This document shows, piece by piece, positions 9,062 to 16,574 of a DNA stretch of 64,000 nucleotides. The number at the start of each line of letters is the position of its first letter. Position 1 is the first letter of the stretch. Source of the stretch: Arthrobacter cupressi (GTDB lineage Bacteria > Actinomycetota > Actinomycetes > Actinomycetales > Micrococcaceae); the NCBI RefSeq assembly GCF_900099975.1, contig NZ_FNEI01000016.1, positions 29,435 through 93,434 of the forward strand, read 5' to 3'. The position numbers were made by a program, and so were the translations under genes. The notes under the pieces were generated by a model. The model was not told where the DNA came from. It did not search any database and saw only the letters and a list, made by a program, of their open reading frames with translations.

Positions 9062-9558
9062 CGGCCCGTCCCGAGGCGTTGCCGGAGCGTTTCAAGCTCT
9101 TTTGCGGAGGCGGCCAACGCCGCGCGGGCATTGGCCAGGGAAGGCGGGTTGTCGGGGCCGGCGGACGTGTCCTTCGACGCCAACGTCTGGCGGGCAAGGC
9201 TGAGTGCGCCCTGCGCGCGCTCCAGTGCTGCGTCCACTTCGCGGTGCAAAGCCCGTTCATCGGTGGTGGCGGGCACGTTGTCGAGGAATTCTTTCCGGAC
9301 CGTGTCTAGTTCTTCGGCCATGTCCTCCAGGCCAGTCTCGACGACCGGGGTTCCTGCGCGTTCCTTCGCCAGGAGGTCGAGCGAGAGGACGCCGGTGCCT
9401 ACCGCGGAGGCGCCCTGGTTGACCGCGGACGCTGCGGCCTGGTCCACCGGCGCCGAGCAGGCAATCACGGACTGGCTCAAGGCGCAGAGCAGGACGGCCG
9501 CGGACACGAAGCGTCCGAGCGGCCGTCCTGGCATTTGGTGGGGTTCAGTGCTGCTCAC
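9058..9558 (-). CDS. Putative lipoprotein, first gene of the transporter cassette
   Basis: The 166-residue product has a signal peptide (FVSAAVLLCALSQSVIAC, about residues 17-34) ending in a VIAC lipobox, so it should be lipid-anchored on the outer face of the membrane. The mature part is mostly alpha-helical and charged (EDMAEELDTVRKEF, REVDAALERAQGALSLARQTL), probably a coiled coil. I do not recognise a family. Start GTG at 9558 follows GAGGATCG. It overlaps the transporter gene by four bases, so it may be an extracytoplasmic accessory subunit. Confidence 0.72.
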   Translation of the reverse strand: MSSTEPHQMPGRPLGRFVSAAVLLCALSQSVIACSAPVDQAAASAVNQGASAVGTGVLSLDLLAKERAGTPVVETGLEDMAEELDTVRKEFLDNVPATTDERALHREVDAALERAQGALSLARQTLASKDTSAGPDNPPSLANARAALAASAKELETLRQRLGTGR

Positions 9559-9595
9559 GAACGATCCTCAGCGTCGCGGGAGCGGGTCGTCCCGG

Positions 9596-9805
9596 TCAGG
9601 GGGAGGGTTGCGGCAGTTCGCACCCCATCCGGGGATTCACGCCCAGGTAGTTCAGGGGGCCGGTAACTATCACCACCGCGATGGTCGCGGCCTGTGAACA
9701 GCGTTCCGGCGGTTCCCGGAAGTAACCACGCTGGGCTGCCGCGACAACCCCCAGGACCAGCCACAGAATGACCAGGATCCCGAGGGCGCCGCGGAACATG
9801 CGCAC
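9596..9805 (-). CDS. Small membrane protein, 69 residues
   Basis: One N-terminal transmembrane helix (LGILVILWLVLGVVAAAQRG, about residues 8-27) precedes a short soluble part with two cysteines (RCSQAATIAVVIVTGPLNYLG ... GCELP). A second hydrophobic stretch lies inside it. Start GTG at 9805 has GAGG five bases upstream; ATG at 9799 is the alternative. It sits ten bases after the next upstream small gene and 37 bases before the lipoprotein gene. Function unknown. Confidence 0.7.
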   Translation of the reverse strand: MRMFRGALGILVILWLVLGVVAAAQRGYFREPPERCSQAATIAVVIVTGPLNYLGVNPRMGCELPQPSP

Positions 9806-9815
9806 GGGTGCCTCG

Positions 9816-9980
9816 CTACGGAACCCGGCTGCCCCTGGAACGGCCGAGGATCCAGCCCAGCAGGGCGAGGACCAGCAGGATCACGCCGACCCAGAGGAGG
9901 AAGCTGAGGGCCTGGTTGAACCCTCCGACAAGCAGCAGAACGATCGCGATGATGCCCGCGATAACCAACAAAGTATTCAT
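9816..9980 (-). CDS. Two-helix hydrophobic microprotein, 54 residues
   Basis: Translation from ATG at 9980 gives MNTLLVIAGIIAIVLLLVGG, then a second hydrophobic helix (ALSFLLWVGVILLVLALLGWILG) and a basic tail ending GRSRGSRVP. A ribosome site AAAGGAA precedes the start. Two transmembrane helices with a polar turn fit a small integral membrane protein of the kind found in stress gene clusters. It lies between csbD-like and 69-residue genes on the same strand. Function unknown. Confidence 0.65.
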   Translation of the reverse strand: MNTLLVIAGIIAIVLLLVGGFNQALSFLLWVGVILLVLALLGWILGRSRGSRVP

Positions 9981-10043
9981 GACCGGTGTTCCTTTCGGAT
10001 GGGGGATGGTCGGCTGCGTTCCCGATGCAACGGGATGCAGAAC

Positions 10044-10232
10044 CTAGTCCCGATCGAACGCATCCTTCGCGGCGTCCTTGACCTTCTCCCCGGCCTGCTT
10101 CACGTTCGCTTTCATCTGGTCGGCCTGGCCCTCGGCTTCGAGTTCTTCGTTGTCCGTGGCGTCTCCGGCCTTTTCCTTGACCTTGCCGGCTGCCTCTTCG
10201 GCGGCATTCCTGATCTTGTCATCCAGTCCCAT
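10044..10232 (-). CDS. CsbD family stress protein
   Basis: A 62-residue highly charged protein with the CsbD pattern: GLDDKIRNAAEEAAGKVKEK, then acidic spacer, then GQADQMKANVKQAGEKVKDAAKDAF. CsbD proteins are small, largely unstructured general-stress proteins first seen in the Bacillus SigB regulon; their biochemical role is unknown. The ATG at 10232 follows AGGAGTACCCC. A TATAAT-like element lies about 55 bases upstream on the same strand. Confidence 0.88.
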   Translation of the reverse strand: MGLDDKIRNAAEEAAGKVKEKAGDATDNEELEAEGQADQMKANVKQAGEKVKDAAKDAFDRD

Positions 10233-10285
10233 GGGGTACTCCTATGGTCTCTTTGAACAGTCGGTGCTTTTTGCACCCAGTAGAT

Positions 10286-10291
10286 ATTATA
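10286..10291 (-). promoter_or_regulatory. Candidate -10 element for the csbD-like gene
   Basis: Read on the minus strand this is TATAAT, in an A+T-rich patch (about 10265-10310) that stands out from the GC-rich surroundings. A start near 10279 would give a leader of about 47 bases. No good -35 element is visible, so an alternative or stress sigma factor is possible. A GGTGC-A5-GCACC mini-hairpin lies just downstream. Confidence 0.4.
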
Positions 10292-10305
10292 AGCCTGCTT
10301 AGTAA

Positions 10306-10476
10306 TTATGGGGAAGGCTGCACGTGCGCTGCGGGCGATTCGCGGCGGGGCCGGGGCTTCGGCATCCGGAGGCTGCGCCAGGTAATCACGGCGAGCAGGA
10401 GGGCTGCTATAAGGATGGCGGCGGGCAGCCACTTTCGCTTGAGTCTTCGGGTTTTGAGAGATGGGCGTTGGCGCAT
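10306..10476 (-). CDS. Small basic single-span membrane protein, 56 residues
   Basis: Reading from ATG at 10476 gives MRQRPSLKTRRLKRKW, a strongly basic N-terminus, then a hydrophobic helix LPAAILIAALLLAVITW (residues 17-33) and a basic, proline-rich tail. GGAG lies seven bases before the start. Positive-inside charge and a clear ribosome site support a real gene. It is unrecognised and there is little else to go on. Confidence 0.5.
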   Translation of the reverse strand: MRQRPSLKTRRLKRKWLPAAILIAALLLAVITWRSLRMPKPRPRRESPAAHVQPSP

Positions 10477-10571
10477 ATGGTCTCCGAACCGAGGTTGGGT
10501 TCAGGGTACGCCGGGATGCCGGACGGCCGGAACGCCTGACGCCGGAGCCCGGGTTTGGAGGGAATCGCGGT

Positions 10572-11546
10572 TCAGCGGCGGGCCGCTGCCTCCGGGAGGT
10601 GGGTTCCGCCGTCGCCTGCTTGTTCTTCCCGTCGGCGCCCTGGGGCGGGGAGCGTCAGAACGAAGAGGCTCCCGGTGATGAGCGCGGCGCCCGTCCACGC
10701 CACCGGGGCAAGCCGCTCACCTACTACTACGACAGCCAGGATGGCGGCCACCACGATTTCGGAAAGCGTCAGCGTGGTGGCGGTGCTGGCCGTGACACGT
10801 GCCAGGCCCCAGCCAAACAGTACGTAGCCAATGAACATCGGCACCGCCGCCATGTAGGCGCCAACCGCCAGGTTTTGCCAGGAAGCCACCAGCGGAGCAC
10901 CCGTCACCGCCAGCACAGGCATCAGGAGCATGCCTCCCGCACCGAAGACCGCACCCATGGCCGCCGCCGAAGGGATTCCCGTGGTGATCAGGCGGTGGGC
11001 GGCCCAGGAATAGGCCGCATAGCTGAGCCCCGCGAGCAACCCCAAGCAGATGCCGAGGCCGGGCGTCCAGCCCGGGCTCTCCATCCCGGGTGCGGCGTGG
11101 GCTGGTCCGGCCAGGCACAAGAGCAGCGCTCCGCCCAGGCCGAGAGCCGCACCGAACGCCCAGCGGACGGTGAACGGCCGCTTGTCCGCGATGCGTTCGA
11201 TGACGGCTGATGCGAGGGGAGCGGAACCCAGCGAAACCACGGTCCCGATCGCCACCCCGGCCAGCCGCATGGAGGAATAGAAGGCCAGTGGGTACACGGC
11301 GACGGCGACGGCGCCAAGGGCCAGGACGGGCCGGCCTCGGGTGAGTGCTGAACGGAAGGCGGCGATAGGCCGGGCGGCGATCCCTGCCTGAAGCAAGCCG
11401 CCGATACCCATCGCGGCCGCGCCGATGGCAAGCGAACCCACCTCGGGGGCGAAGCTTGCAGCCGTTCCGGTGGTGCCCCACAGGACGGACGCAAGGAGGA
11501 TTGCGAGGGCGCCCCATCCCGGGCCGGCGAAACCCGGGGTCCTCAC
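10572..11546 (-). CDS. EamA/DMT family exporter
   Basis: A 324-residue inner-membrane protein with about ten transmembrane helices in two EamA repeats (about residues 10-140 and 160-305). The helix SEIVVAAILAVVVVGERLAPVAW is the typical penultimate DMT segment. Members export amino acids, metabolites or drugs; the substrate cannot be read from sequence. The start is GTG at 11546, overlapping the TetR stop as GTGA, so the two genes are co-transcribed and coupled. Repression by that TetR protein is therefore likely. Confidence 0.85.
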   Translation of the reverse strand: MRTPGFAGPGWGALAILLASVLWGTTGTAASFAPEVGSLAIGAAAMGIGGLLQAGIAARPIAAFRSALTRGRPVLALGAVAVAVYPLAFYSSMRLAGVAIGTVVSLGSAPLASAVIERIADKRPFTVRWAFGAALGLGGALLLCLAGPAHAAPGMESPGWTPGLGICLGLLAGLSYAAYSWAAHRLITTGIPSAAAMGAVFGAGGMLLMPVLAVTGAPLVASWQNLAVGAYMAAVPMFIGYVLFGWGLARVTASTATTLTLSEIVVAAILAVVVVGERLAPVAWTGAALITGSLFVLTLPAPGRRREEQAGDGGTHLPEAAARR

Positions 11547-12148
11547 GATGCGCCGATCAGGTCCGCAGCGAGCCGCCGTGCATCCCGGATGCATTGGTCA
11601 TTGCCTTCGAGTCCGGCCCGGGCCATTGCCCCTTCCAGCAGGAACGCGAGGTGCCGCGCGAGCGGGGCTGCATTGGCGGCCTCCGGATGGAGCTCCGAGA
11701 GGTGCGCCGAAAGCAAGGCTTCAACCTCTTCCTTGTGGCGGCGGACCGTTTCCCGGCCGGGATCGCCTGCGGGCAGTTCGGCGGCGGCATTGAGCAGTCC
11801 GCAGCCGCGGAAGCCGCGGTCGTAAGCCAGGCCGGCATGGTCGGCGTAGGCATCGAACACGGCAAGGACCCGTTCCGTGGCGTTGCCGGCGCGCCCGAGC
11901 CGTGCGCGGTAGAGCGCCAGCCACTCCGCGTGCCGGGCCTCCAAATAGGCACCAACCAATTCGGCCTTCGAGGCGAAATTGTTGTAGAGGCTCTTCTTGG
12001 CGACCCCGGCCTCGGCCGTGATCGCGTCGATGCCGGTCCCGGCCAGGCCGTCGGCGTAGAAGCGCCGGGCGGCTGCCTGGAGCAGGGCTTCGCGCGCCCA
12101 CCTGCGGGGCTGAGTGCCTGATGGCCGATCCTGACCTGCTGCCGTCAT
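11543..12148 (-). CDS. TetR/AcrR family transcriptional repressor
   Basis: A 201-residue regulator. The N-terminal HTH (about residues 17-65) reads REALLQAAARRFYADGLAGTGIDAITAEAGVAKKSLYNNFASKAELV, quoted here in part as the family core GVAKKSLYNNF. The C-terminal half is a helical ligand domain with FLLEGAMARAGLEG. It is the first gene of a two-gene operon with the EamA exporter. A perfect palindrome 17 bases upstream is its probable operator, so it should repress itself and the exporter until a ligand, probably the exported compound, binds. Confidence 0.9.
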   Translation of the reverse strand: MTAAGQDRPSGTQPRRWAREALLQAAARRFYADGLAGTGIDAITAEAGVAKKSLYNNFASKAELVGAYLEARHAEWLALYRARLGRAGNATERVLAVFDAYADHAGLAYDRGFRGCGLLNAAAELPAGDPGRETVRRHKEEVEALLSAHLSELHPEAANAAPLARHLAFLLEGAMARAGLEGNDQCIRDARRLAADLIGAS

Positions 12149-12164
12149 CGCTACGGATCCCTCC

Positions 12165-12198
12165 CAGTTGGTAGGTAGACCAGTCTACCTACCAACTG
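12165..12198. promoter_or_regulatory. 34-base palindromic operator for the TetR repressor
   Basis: Two perfect 16-base arms, CAGTTGGTAGGTAGAC at 12165-12180 and its reverse complement at 12183-12198, are separated by CA. The length and symmetry suit two TetR-type dimers. It lies between the tetR start and the end of the DUF1016 gene. The core TAGAC-CA-GTCTA resembles known TetR/AcrR half sites. Confidence 0.85.
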
Positions 12199-12215
12199 AC
12201 GGCGGTGGCCAGGCC

Positions 12216-13280
12216 CTATTCGGCTCCCTGGCGGCGGAGCTCGGTTTCCAGCAGGCTGATGCTCGGCAGCGTGGAGGCGAATTCCTCGGGGAGGGAAGCA
12301 ACGATTTCGGCCTCCCACTCCGCTACGCCGATCGGTTTGCTGAAGCCCCGCAGCGCGTACTCGGCCACCACGTTGTTCTTCGTCCTGCACAACAAGAGGC
12401 CGATGGTCGGCTGGTCGTCCGGATGCCCCAGCAAGTCATCGACGGCGGACATGTACAGGTTGATCTGCCCCAGGTATTCGGGCTTGAACGCGGTGGCCTT
12501 GAGCTCGACGACGACGAAGGAGCGCAGCTTGAAGTTGTAGAAGAGCAGATCGGCATAGAACTCGTCGCCGTCGACGGTGAGGCGGACCTGGCGGCCCACG
12601 AACGCGAAACCGCGGCCCAGTTCCAGCAGGAACTTTTCGACGTGCACGATCAGCTGGTGCTCCAGGTCCCGTTCGTTCCGCTTTCCGGTCATCGCCACGA
12701 AGTCGAAGACATACGGGTCCTTGAAGGACTGCACCGCCAGGTCCGATCCCGGCGGGGGAAGGGTCTCCCTGAAGTTGGTGACCGCCTTGCCCGAACGCTT
12801 GTGGGCCTTGCTGTCGATCTGCAATGCCAGGACGCTGCGCGACCAGCCTTCCGTGAGGGCCTGTTCGGCGTACCAGAGGCGGCTCTCCCGTTGGTCCAGT
12901 TTGTCGATCAGGAGGACGTTGTGGCCCCACGGCAATGTTGCAACAGGCTGTTGCAAGATCGGGAAGTCAGGCCACGCCTGGGCGAAGGACTTCATGTAGC
13001 GCAGGTTGCGGGGGGAGAACCCCTTTGCCTCGGGGAACGCGGCGCGCACATCCGCCGAGAGCCGGGTGACGACCTTGCTGCCCCATCCTTCCGCGGATTC
13101 GCGCTGGGACAGTTCGTTGCCGATGTTCCAGTAGGCCAGCAGCATTTCCCGGTTGGCCGCGGAGATGGCCCGCGACCGGCCGCCGTGGACCTGCCGCGAC
13201 ACCGAGGCGAGCAACTCCGGGTACCAGGCGGGCATGGCGGTCGCGGCGGGGGTGGCTTCGAAATGCGCTGTTTCAGTCAT
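12216..13280 (-). CDS. DUF1016/YhcG-type PDDEXK nuclease
   Basis: A 354-residue protein. The N-terminal domain (about 30-175; YWNIGNELSQRE, FSPRNLRYMKSFAQAWP, LPWGHN, RESRLWYAEQALTEGWSRSVL) is the DUF1016 DNA-binding part. The C-terminal half holds the PDDEXK nuclease core GDEFYADLLFYNFKLRSFVVVELK (quoted in part: the catalytic D is in FYADLLFY and the E-x-K in VVELK). Family members occur as orphan genes and beside restriction-modification loci. No methylase is adjacent. The 3' end is 17 bases from the TetR operator. Confidence 0.85.
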   Translation of the reverse strand: MTETAHFEATPAATAMPAWYPELLASVSRQVHGGRSRAISAANREMLLAYWNIGNELSQRESAEGWGSKVVTRLSADVRAAFPEAKGFSPRNLRYMKSFAQAWPDFPILQQPVATLPWGHNVLLIDKLDQRESRLWYAEQALTEGWSRSVLALQIDSKAHKRSGKAVTNFRETLPPPGSDLAVQSFKDPYVFDFVAMTGKRNERDLEHQLIVHVEKFLLELGRGFAFVGRQVRLTVDGDEFYADLLFYNFKLRSFVVVELKATAFKPEYLGQINLYMSAVDDLLGHPDDQPTIGLLLCRTKNNVVAEYALRGFSKPIGVAEWEAEIVASLPEEFASTLPSISLLETELRRQGAE

Positions 13281-13451
13281 GCAGGCGGTTCCTTCCGGGA
13301 ATCGGGTTCACCGGGAAAGCTAGCGCGCACCACTGACAATCACCGCCGTCGGATAAAGGCGGCGCTTCCCCTGGGCTCCCCGAGACTCCTGAGCCGATGC
13401 CATTCCCTCGGCGCCCCGAGACTCCTACGCTGATGTACGGAGGTGGTTGCC
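13281..13451. other. Intergenic stretch with short direct repeats
   Basis: CCCCGAGACTCCT occurs twice (near 13378-13391 and 13414-13427), with similar flanks. Nothing else is recognised. The repeats may be slippage products or remnants of a promoter duplication. Confidence 0.35.
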
Positions 13452-13643
13452 GTGGAGGCTTCGCAGGGAGACCGGATCATCATCCGGGGCAGGACCGTAG
13501 GATCACATGACCGTCACGGGGAGATTCTTGAGGTCAAAGGCGAGAACGGAGCGCCGCCGTATTTCGTGCGCTTTGACGACGGGCACGAAACGATGTTGTA
13601 TCCCGGCGGTGATTTCGCCGTCGAACGCAAGACCGGCAGCTAA
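13452..13643 (+). CDS. DUF1918 small protein
   Basis: The 63-residue product reads EASQGDRIIIRGRTVGSHDR, then GEILEVKGENGAPPYFVRF and DDGHETMLYPGGDF, the complete DUF1918 (SH3-like barrel) pattern common in actinobacteria. GTG at 13452 is chosen over GTG at 13443 because the GGAGG ribosome site (13439-13443) is then eight bases away and the protein begins exactly at the family start. Function unknown. Confidence 0.88.
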   Translation: MEASQGDRIIIRGRTVGSHDRHGEILEVKGENGAPPYFVRFDDGHETMLYPGGDFAVERKTGS

Positions 13644-13676
13644 TAGCTGCGCAGTCTCCGGGCGCAAAGGAGCGGG

Positions 13677-14372
13677 TTAACCGGCCAGGACTGCCGGTTC
13701 CCGCCCGTACTCGGCCGTGACCATGATCGGCAGATGGTCCGACCTGCCCTGGGGGAGGGTCTCCACTTTGCTGATGTCCAGCCCGAGGGACGTGGCGAAG
13801 TCGAAGTGGCCGCGGAAGACCTTGTACCTCAGGTAGGTCTTGCGGTCGCTCAGGGAAACGGAGTAGCCCGAATTCTTGACGTGCGCGTGCAGCTTGTCCT
13901 TGAAGAAGGGGTAGTTGAAGTCGCCCACCATCAGCGTCATCAGGTTGTCGCCCATGGCCATCAGCTCCGAATGGGCCGCGTGGATCTGTTTGCGGCGCAG
14001 CGAGTTCGACGCCGTCAGCGGAGCGGCGTGGAATGACGCGATCACCAGTTCGTGCCCGGTGCTGTGGTCTGTCACCTTGGTGCCCAGCAGCCGTTCGTGG
14101 GCGGGCGCCAGGACCCGGTCGTGAATGGATTTCTGCAGCGCGAAGGACCTGCTCTCCAGCGGGCTGAAGCGCTCGGCACGGTAGTAGACGGCCAGGCCCA
14201 GGCGGTTTCCCTTGGTGGCATCGGCCAGGCGCAACGGTCCCAGCACCTCGGGGAGCTCGGCGGCGTCGCACTCTTGCAGGCACAGCGCGTCGAGCTCGAA
14301 CTCACGGGCAAGCTGGTTCAGTTCGTTGCTTGCCCGGTGCTTTCGGAGGTTGTAGCTGATGACCCGGATCAG
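13677..14372 (-). CDS. Endonuclease/exonuclease/phosphatase family protein, CTG start
   Basis: A 231-residue EEP-fold enzyme. It shows RVISYNLRKHRASNELNQL at the N-terminus, LCLQECDA (metal-binding Glu), the catalytic GDFNYPFF and the closing SDHLPIMV. Members hydrolyse phosphodiester bonds in nucleic acids or lipids. No ATG, GTG or TTG lies in frame before the conserved N-terminus. A CTG at 14372 has a perfect AAGGAGG seven bases upstream and is chosen as start. A GTG at 14246 would cut off QECD and is rejected. Confidence 0.85.
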   Translation of the reverse strand: MIRVISYNLRKHRASNELNQLAREFELDALCLQECDAAELPEVLGPLRLADATKGNRLGLAVYYRAERFSPLESRSFALQKSIHDRVLAPAHERLLGTKVTDHSTGHELVIASFHAAPLTASNSLRRKQIHAAHSELMAMGDNLMTLMVGDFNYPFFKDKLHAHVKNSGYSVSLSDRKTYLRYKVFRGHFDFATSLGLDISKVETLPQGRSDHLPIMVTAEYGREPAVLAG

Positions 14373-14438
14373 AAGAAGACCTCCTTGGACGTGCAGCAGC
14401 GGATTTGTCCCTGCGCCAAAGTTAGCAGCTTTCCCCGG

Positions 14439-15110
14439 CTAACCCGGGAAACCGAAGCAAGGGAAAAATTCTTCCACCCCGGGCCGGGCCACCTCGACGC
14501 AGCGCGATTTCACCCTCTCGAGCACGGCATTGGGATCGGTCCCGGACACCGAATACGGTCCCGCTGCAACGCTCACCGTCGCAACTGCGGCCCTGCGCAG
14601 GTTGTTGTCCGTTGCGCTCACGTTCCCGACGCCGGGGAAGAGTTCGTGGCTGTTCACGGTGCTGTGTTCCAAAGGTCCGACGCCGGTCCAGGACGCGCTG
14701 ACCCGGATTGTCACCGGGTTGCCGTCCCCGTCCGTTCCGGGCAGCTCCGCGTCGATAGACGCCGTTTCCAGCCGCGGATCGATGGTCAACGGGGCAAGGC
14801 TCTGTCCGTCCGCCTGGAACAGCACGGAACCGCCGGGGGCGGCTGCTGCCGCAAGACCAGCGCACACGTCCGAAATCCGGAGAAAGACCCCGGTGAGGCC
14901 CTGTTTGTTGACCGGTCCCGGCTGGCTTGCAAAAGCTGCGACACTGGAGGAGAGAAAGATTTCCACCCGCTCGCACCCGTCCGTCCGGTCCACGTTCGCC
15001 GAACCGTGGCTGGAATAGATGGTGTGGTAGATGTTGGGCTGGGCCCCGGCCGGGGGAGCAGTCAGTGTAAGCAAAGCGAGGGCTGCCAGAATGGCAGCAT
15101 GGCGTTTCAT
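14439..15110 (-). CDS. Secreted protein of unknown function
   Basis: The 223-residue product begins with a clear Sec signal peptide (MKRHAAILAALALLTLTAPP, cleavage after AGA). The mature protein is beta-rich and without a family I recognise: YHTIYSSHGSANVDRT, then ASWTGVGPLEHSTVNSHE. Four cysteines (DGCERVE, SDVCAGL, KSRCVEV, FFPCFGF) could form disulfides outside the cell. ATG at 15110 follows AAGGAGTCACC. It is the first gene of the minus-strand pair ending with the EEP gene, though 66 bases separate them. Confidence 0.75.
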   Translation of the reverse strand: MKRHAAILAALALLTLTAPPAGAQPNIYHTIYSSHGSANVDRTDGCERVEIFLSSSVAAFASQPGPVNKQGLTGVFLRISDVCAGLAAAAAPGGSVLFQADGQSLAPLTIDPRLETASIDAELPGTDGDGNPVTIRVSASWTGVGPLEHSTVNSHELFPGVGNVSATDNNLRRAAVATVSVAAGPYSVSGTDPNAVLERVKSRCVEVARPGVEEFFPCFGFPG

Positions 15111-15215
15111 GGTGACTCCTTTGTCCTGACACCTCAGGGTAGGCCCGGCCAACAGGGCGGTCAACGGAATCCGCAGGCACGACGTGACACGCTTGATTGG
15201 CTGGGAGGCCGGACC

Positions 15216-15719
15216 ATGGACGACATTCTGAAGCTGCCTTTCGGCGTGGCCCTGGCCATCCTGTTCGGCATCGTGATGCTCCGGGTCAACGTCACCTACT
15301 GGCTGGGCAGGGGAGCCGCGGCCGGCGTCGAACGGAGCCGCTTCGCCGCCCGGTTCCACACCTCCAAGGCCGCCAGCGCGCAGGCGCTCATCCGGCGGTG
15401 GGGACCGCTCGCCGTCCTCCTCTCGTTCCTCACGGTCGGGGTCCAAACCGCCATCAACTTCGCCGCGGGCGCCGCGGTGATGCCCCTGCGGCGCTACCTG
15501 CCTGCCGCCGTCGTCGGCTCCGCGGCCTGGGCCCTGCTGTACGCGACGATCGGCTTTGCCGCAATCGACGCCTGGCTGGCCCTGGCGGCAGCTTCGCCGG
15601 TGACCGGCGTGCTGCTCCTCGCGTTCGCCGCCGCAGCGGTGCTGTTCCTGATTGTGCGGCGCCGGCGCCGGGCCGCCAGCGCGGCTGATGCCGCCCCGCC
15701 AGGGGATACAGTGGTCTGA
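15216..15719 (+). CDS. VTT-domain (DedA-like) membrane protein
   Basis: A 167-residue protein with four to five hydrophobic helices. The central segment INFAAGAAVMPLRRYLPAAVVGSAAWALLYATIGF (given in part: AGAAVMPLRRYLPA and GSAAWALLY) is the re-entrant VTT/SNARE-associated core of DedA proteins, which are implicated in lipid carrier recycling. It is shorter than most DedA proteins. A GGGAGG site precedes ATG 15216. A basic tail (RRRRRA) would face the cytoplasm. Confidence 0.75.
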   Translation: MDDILKLPFGVALAILFGIVMLRVNVTYWLGRGAAAGVERSRFAARFHTSKAASAQALIRRWGPLAVLLSFLTVGVQTAINFAAGAAVMPLRRYLPAAVVGSAAWALLYATIGFAAIDAWLALAAASPVTGVLLLAFAAAAVLFLIVRRRRRAASAADAAPPGDTVV

Positions 15720-15770
15720 GTTCCACCAACGACGAGGATCCCCCCAACGGGCGGCGCTGAAAGGGCACGC

Positions 15771-16574
15771 GTGAGCACTGAGCTTCCTGAACTCGCGGAA
15801 GGCAATTTCTACTACCAGACCCTTGGCGGCGGGCGTTACCGTTCAACGATCCACGTCCAAGGTGCCTGGAACGCGCACGAACAGCACATGGCACCTGCCT
15901 CCGGCATCCTTGCCGAAGCCCTGCTGCGACACGAACCCCGCGAGGACATGCGGATTGCCCGGATCAGTTACGAGATCCTCGGCCTGATTCCCGGCGGGGA
16001 ATTCACGATCGCCACCACCACGCTGCGACCCGGCCGGACCATCGAGCTGATCCAGGCCGAGCTTTCCGCCGGCGGCCGGACCGCCATCCGGGCCTCCGCC
16101 TGGCGGATGGCCACCAGCGACACCAGCGCCGTGGCCGCCGTCGAGGATGAAACCATGCCGCCGCCGGACGAATGCAAGCCCTGGGACGGCGCCAGCGTGT
16201 GGCCGGGTGGCTACATCCGGTCCTTGGAGATGCGCATTGCCGAAGGCCACCGTGCAGGATCAGGCAAAGTGTGGATTCACACGGACCTGCCCTTGACGGA
16301 CGCCGCCGACAGTCGTGACGTCGCCCGCCTGATAGGACTTGTTGACACGGCCAACGGGATCGCCGCGCGCGTCTCGCCCGGCAAGAACAGCTACCTGTTC
16401 CCCAACCTGGACCTGCAGGTCCACATGTACCGGGAACCGGCAGGGGCCTGGCTTGGCCTGGACAACAAGGTCTCCTTCGGCAGCGACGGGATCGGCCTGA
16501 CTTCGACGGTGCTGCATGACCTTCAGGGCCCCTTCGGCAGGGCCGAACAGATCCTGACTCTGAGGCGCAGCTGA
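15771..16574 (+). CDS. TesB-like thioesterase family protein
   Basis: A 267-residue protein with two hotdog-like halves as in acyl-CoA thioesterase II: NFYYQTLGGGRYRSTIHVQG near the start, then GFSP-like LGLIPGGEF, and a second half with WIHTDLPLTDAADSRDVARL. It presumably hydrolyses acyl-CoA esters; the chain length is unknown. GTG at 15771 is the start. The stop and the next start share one base (TGATG), so it is coupled to the lipoate-ligase-like gene. Confidence 0.72.
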   Translation: MSTELPELAEGNFYYQTLGGGRYRSTIHVQGAWNAHEQHMAPASGILAEALLRHEPREDMRIARISYEILGLIPGGEFTIATTTLRPGRTIELIQAELSAGGRTAIRASAWRMATSDTSAVAAVEDETMPPPDECKPWDGASVWPGGYIRSLEMRIAEGHRAGSGKVWIHTDLPLTDAADSRDVARLIGLVDTANGIAARVSPGKNSYLFPNLDLQVHMYREPAGAWLGLDNKVSFGSDGIGLTSTVLHDLQGPFGRAEQILTLRRS

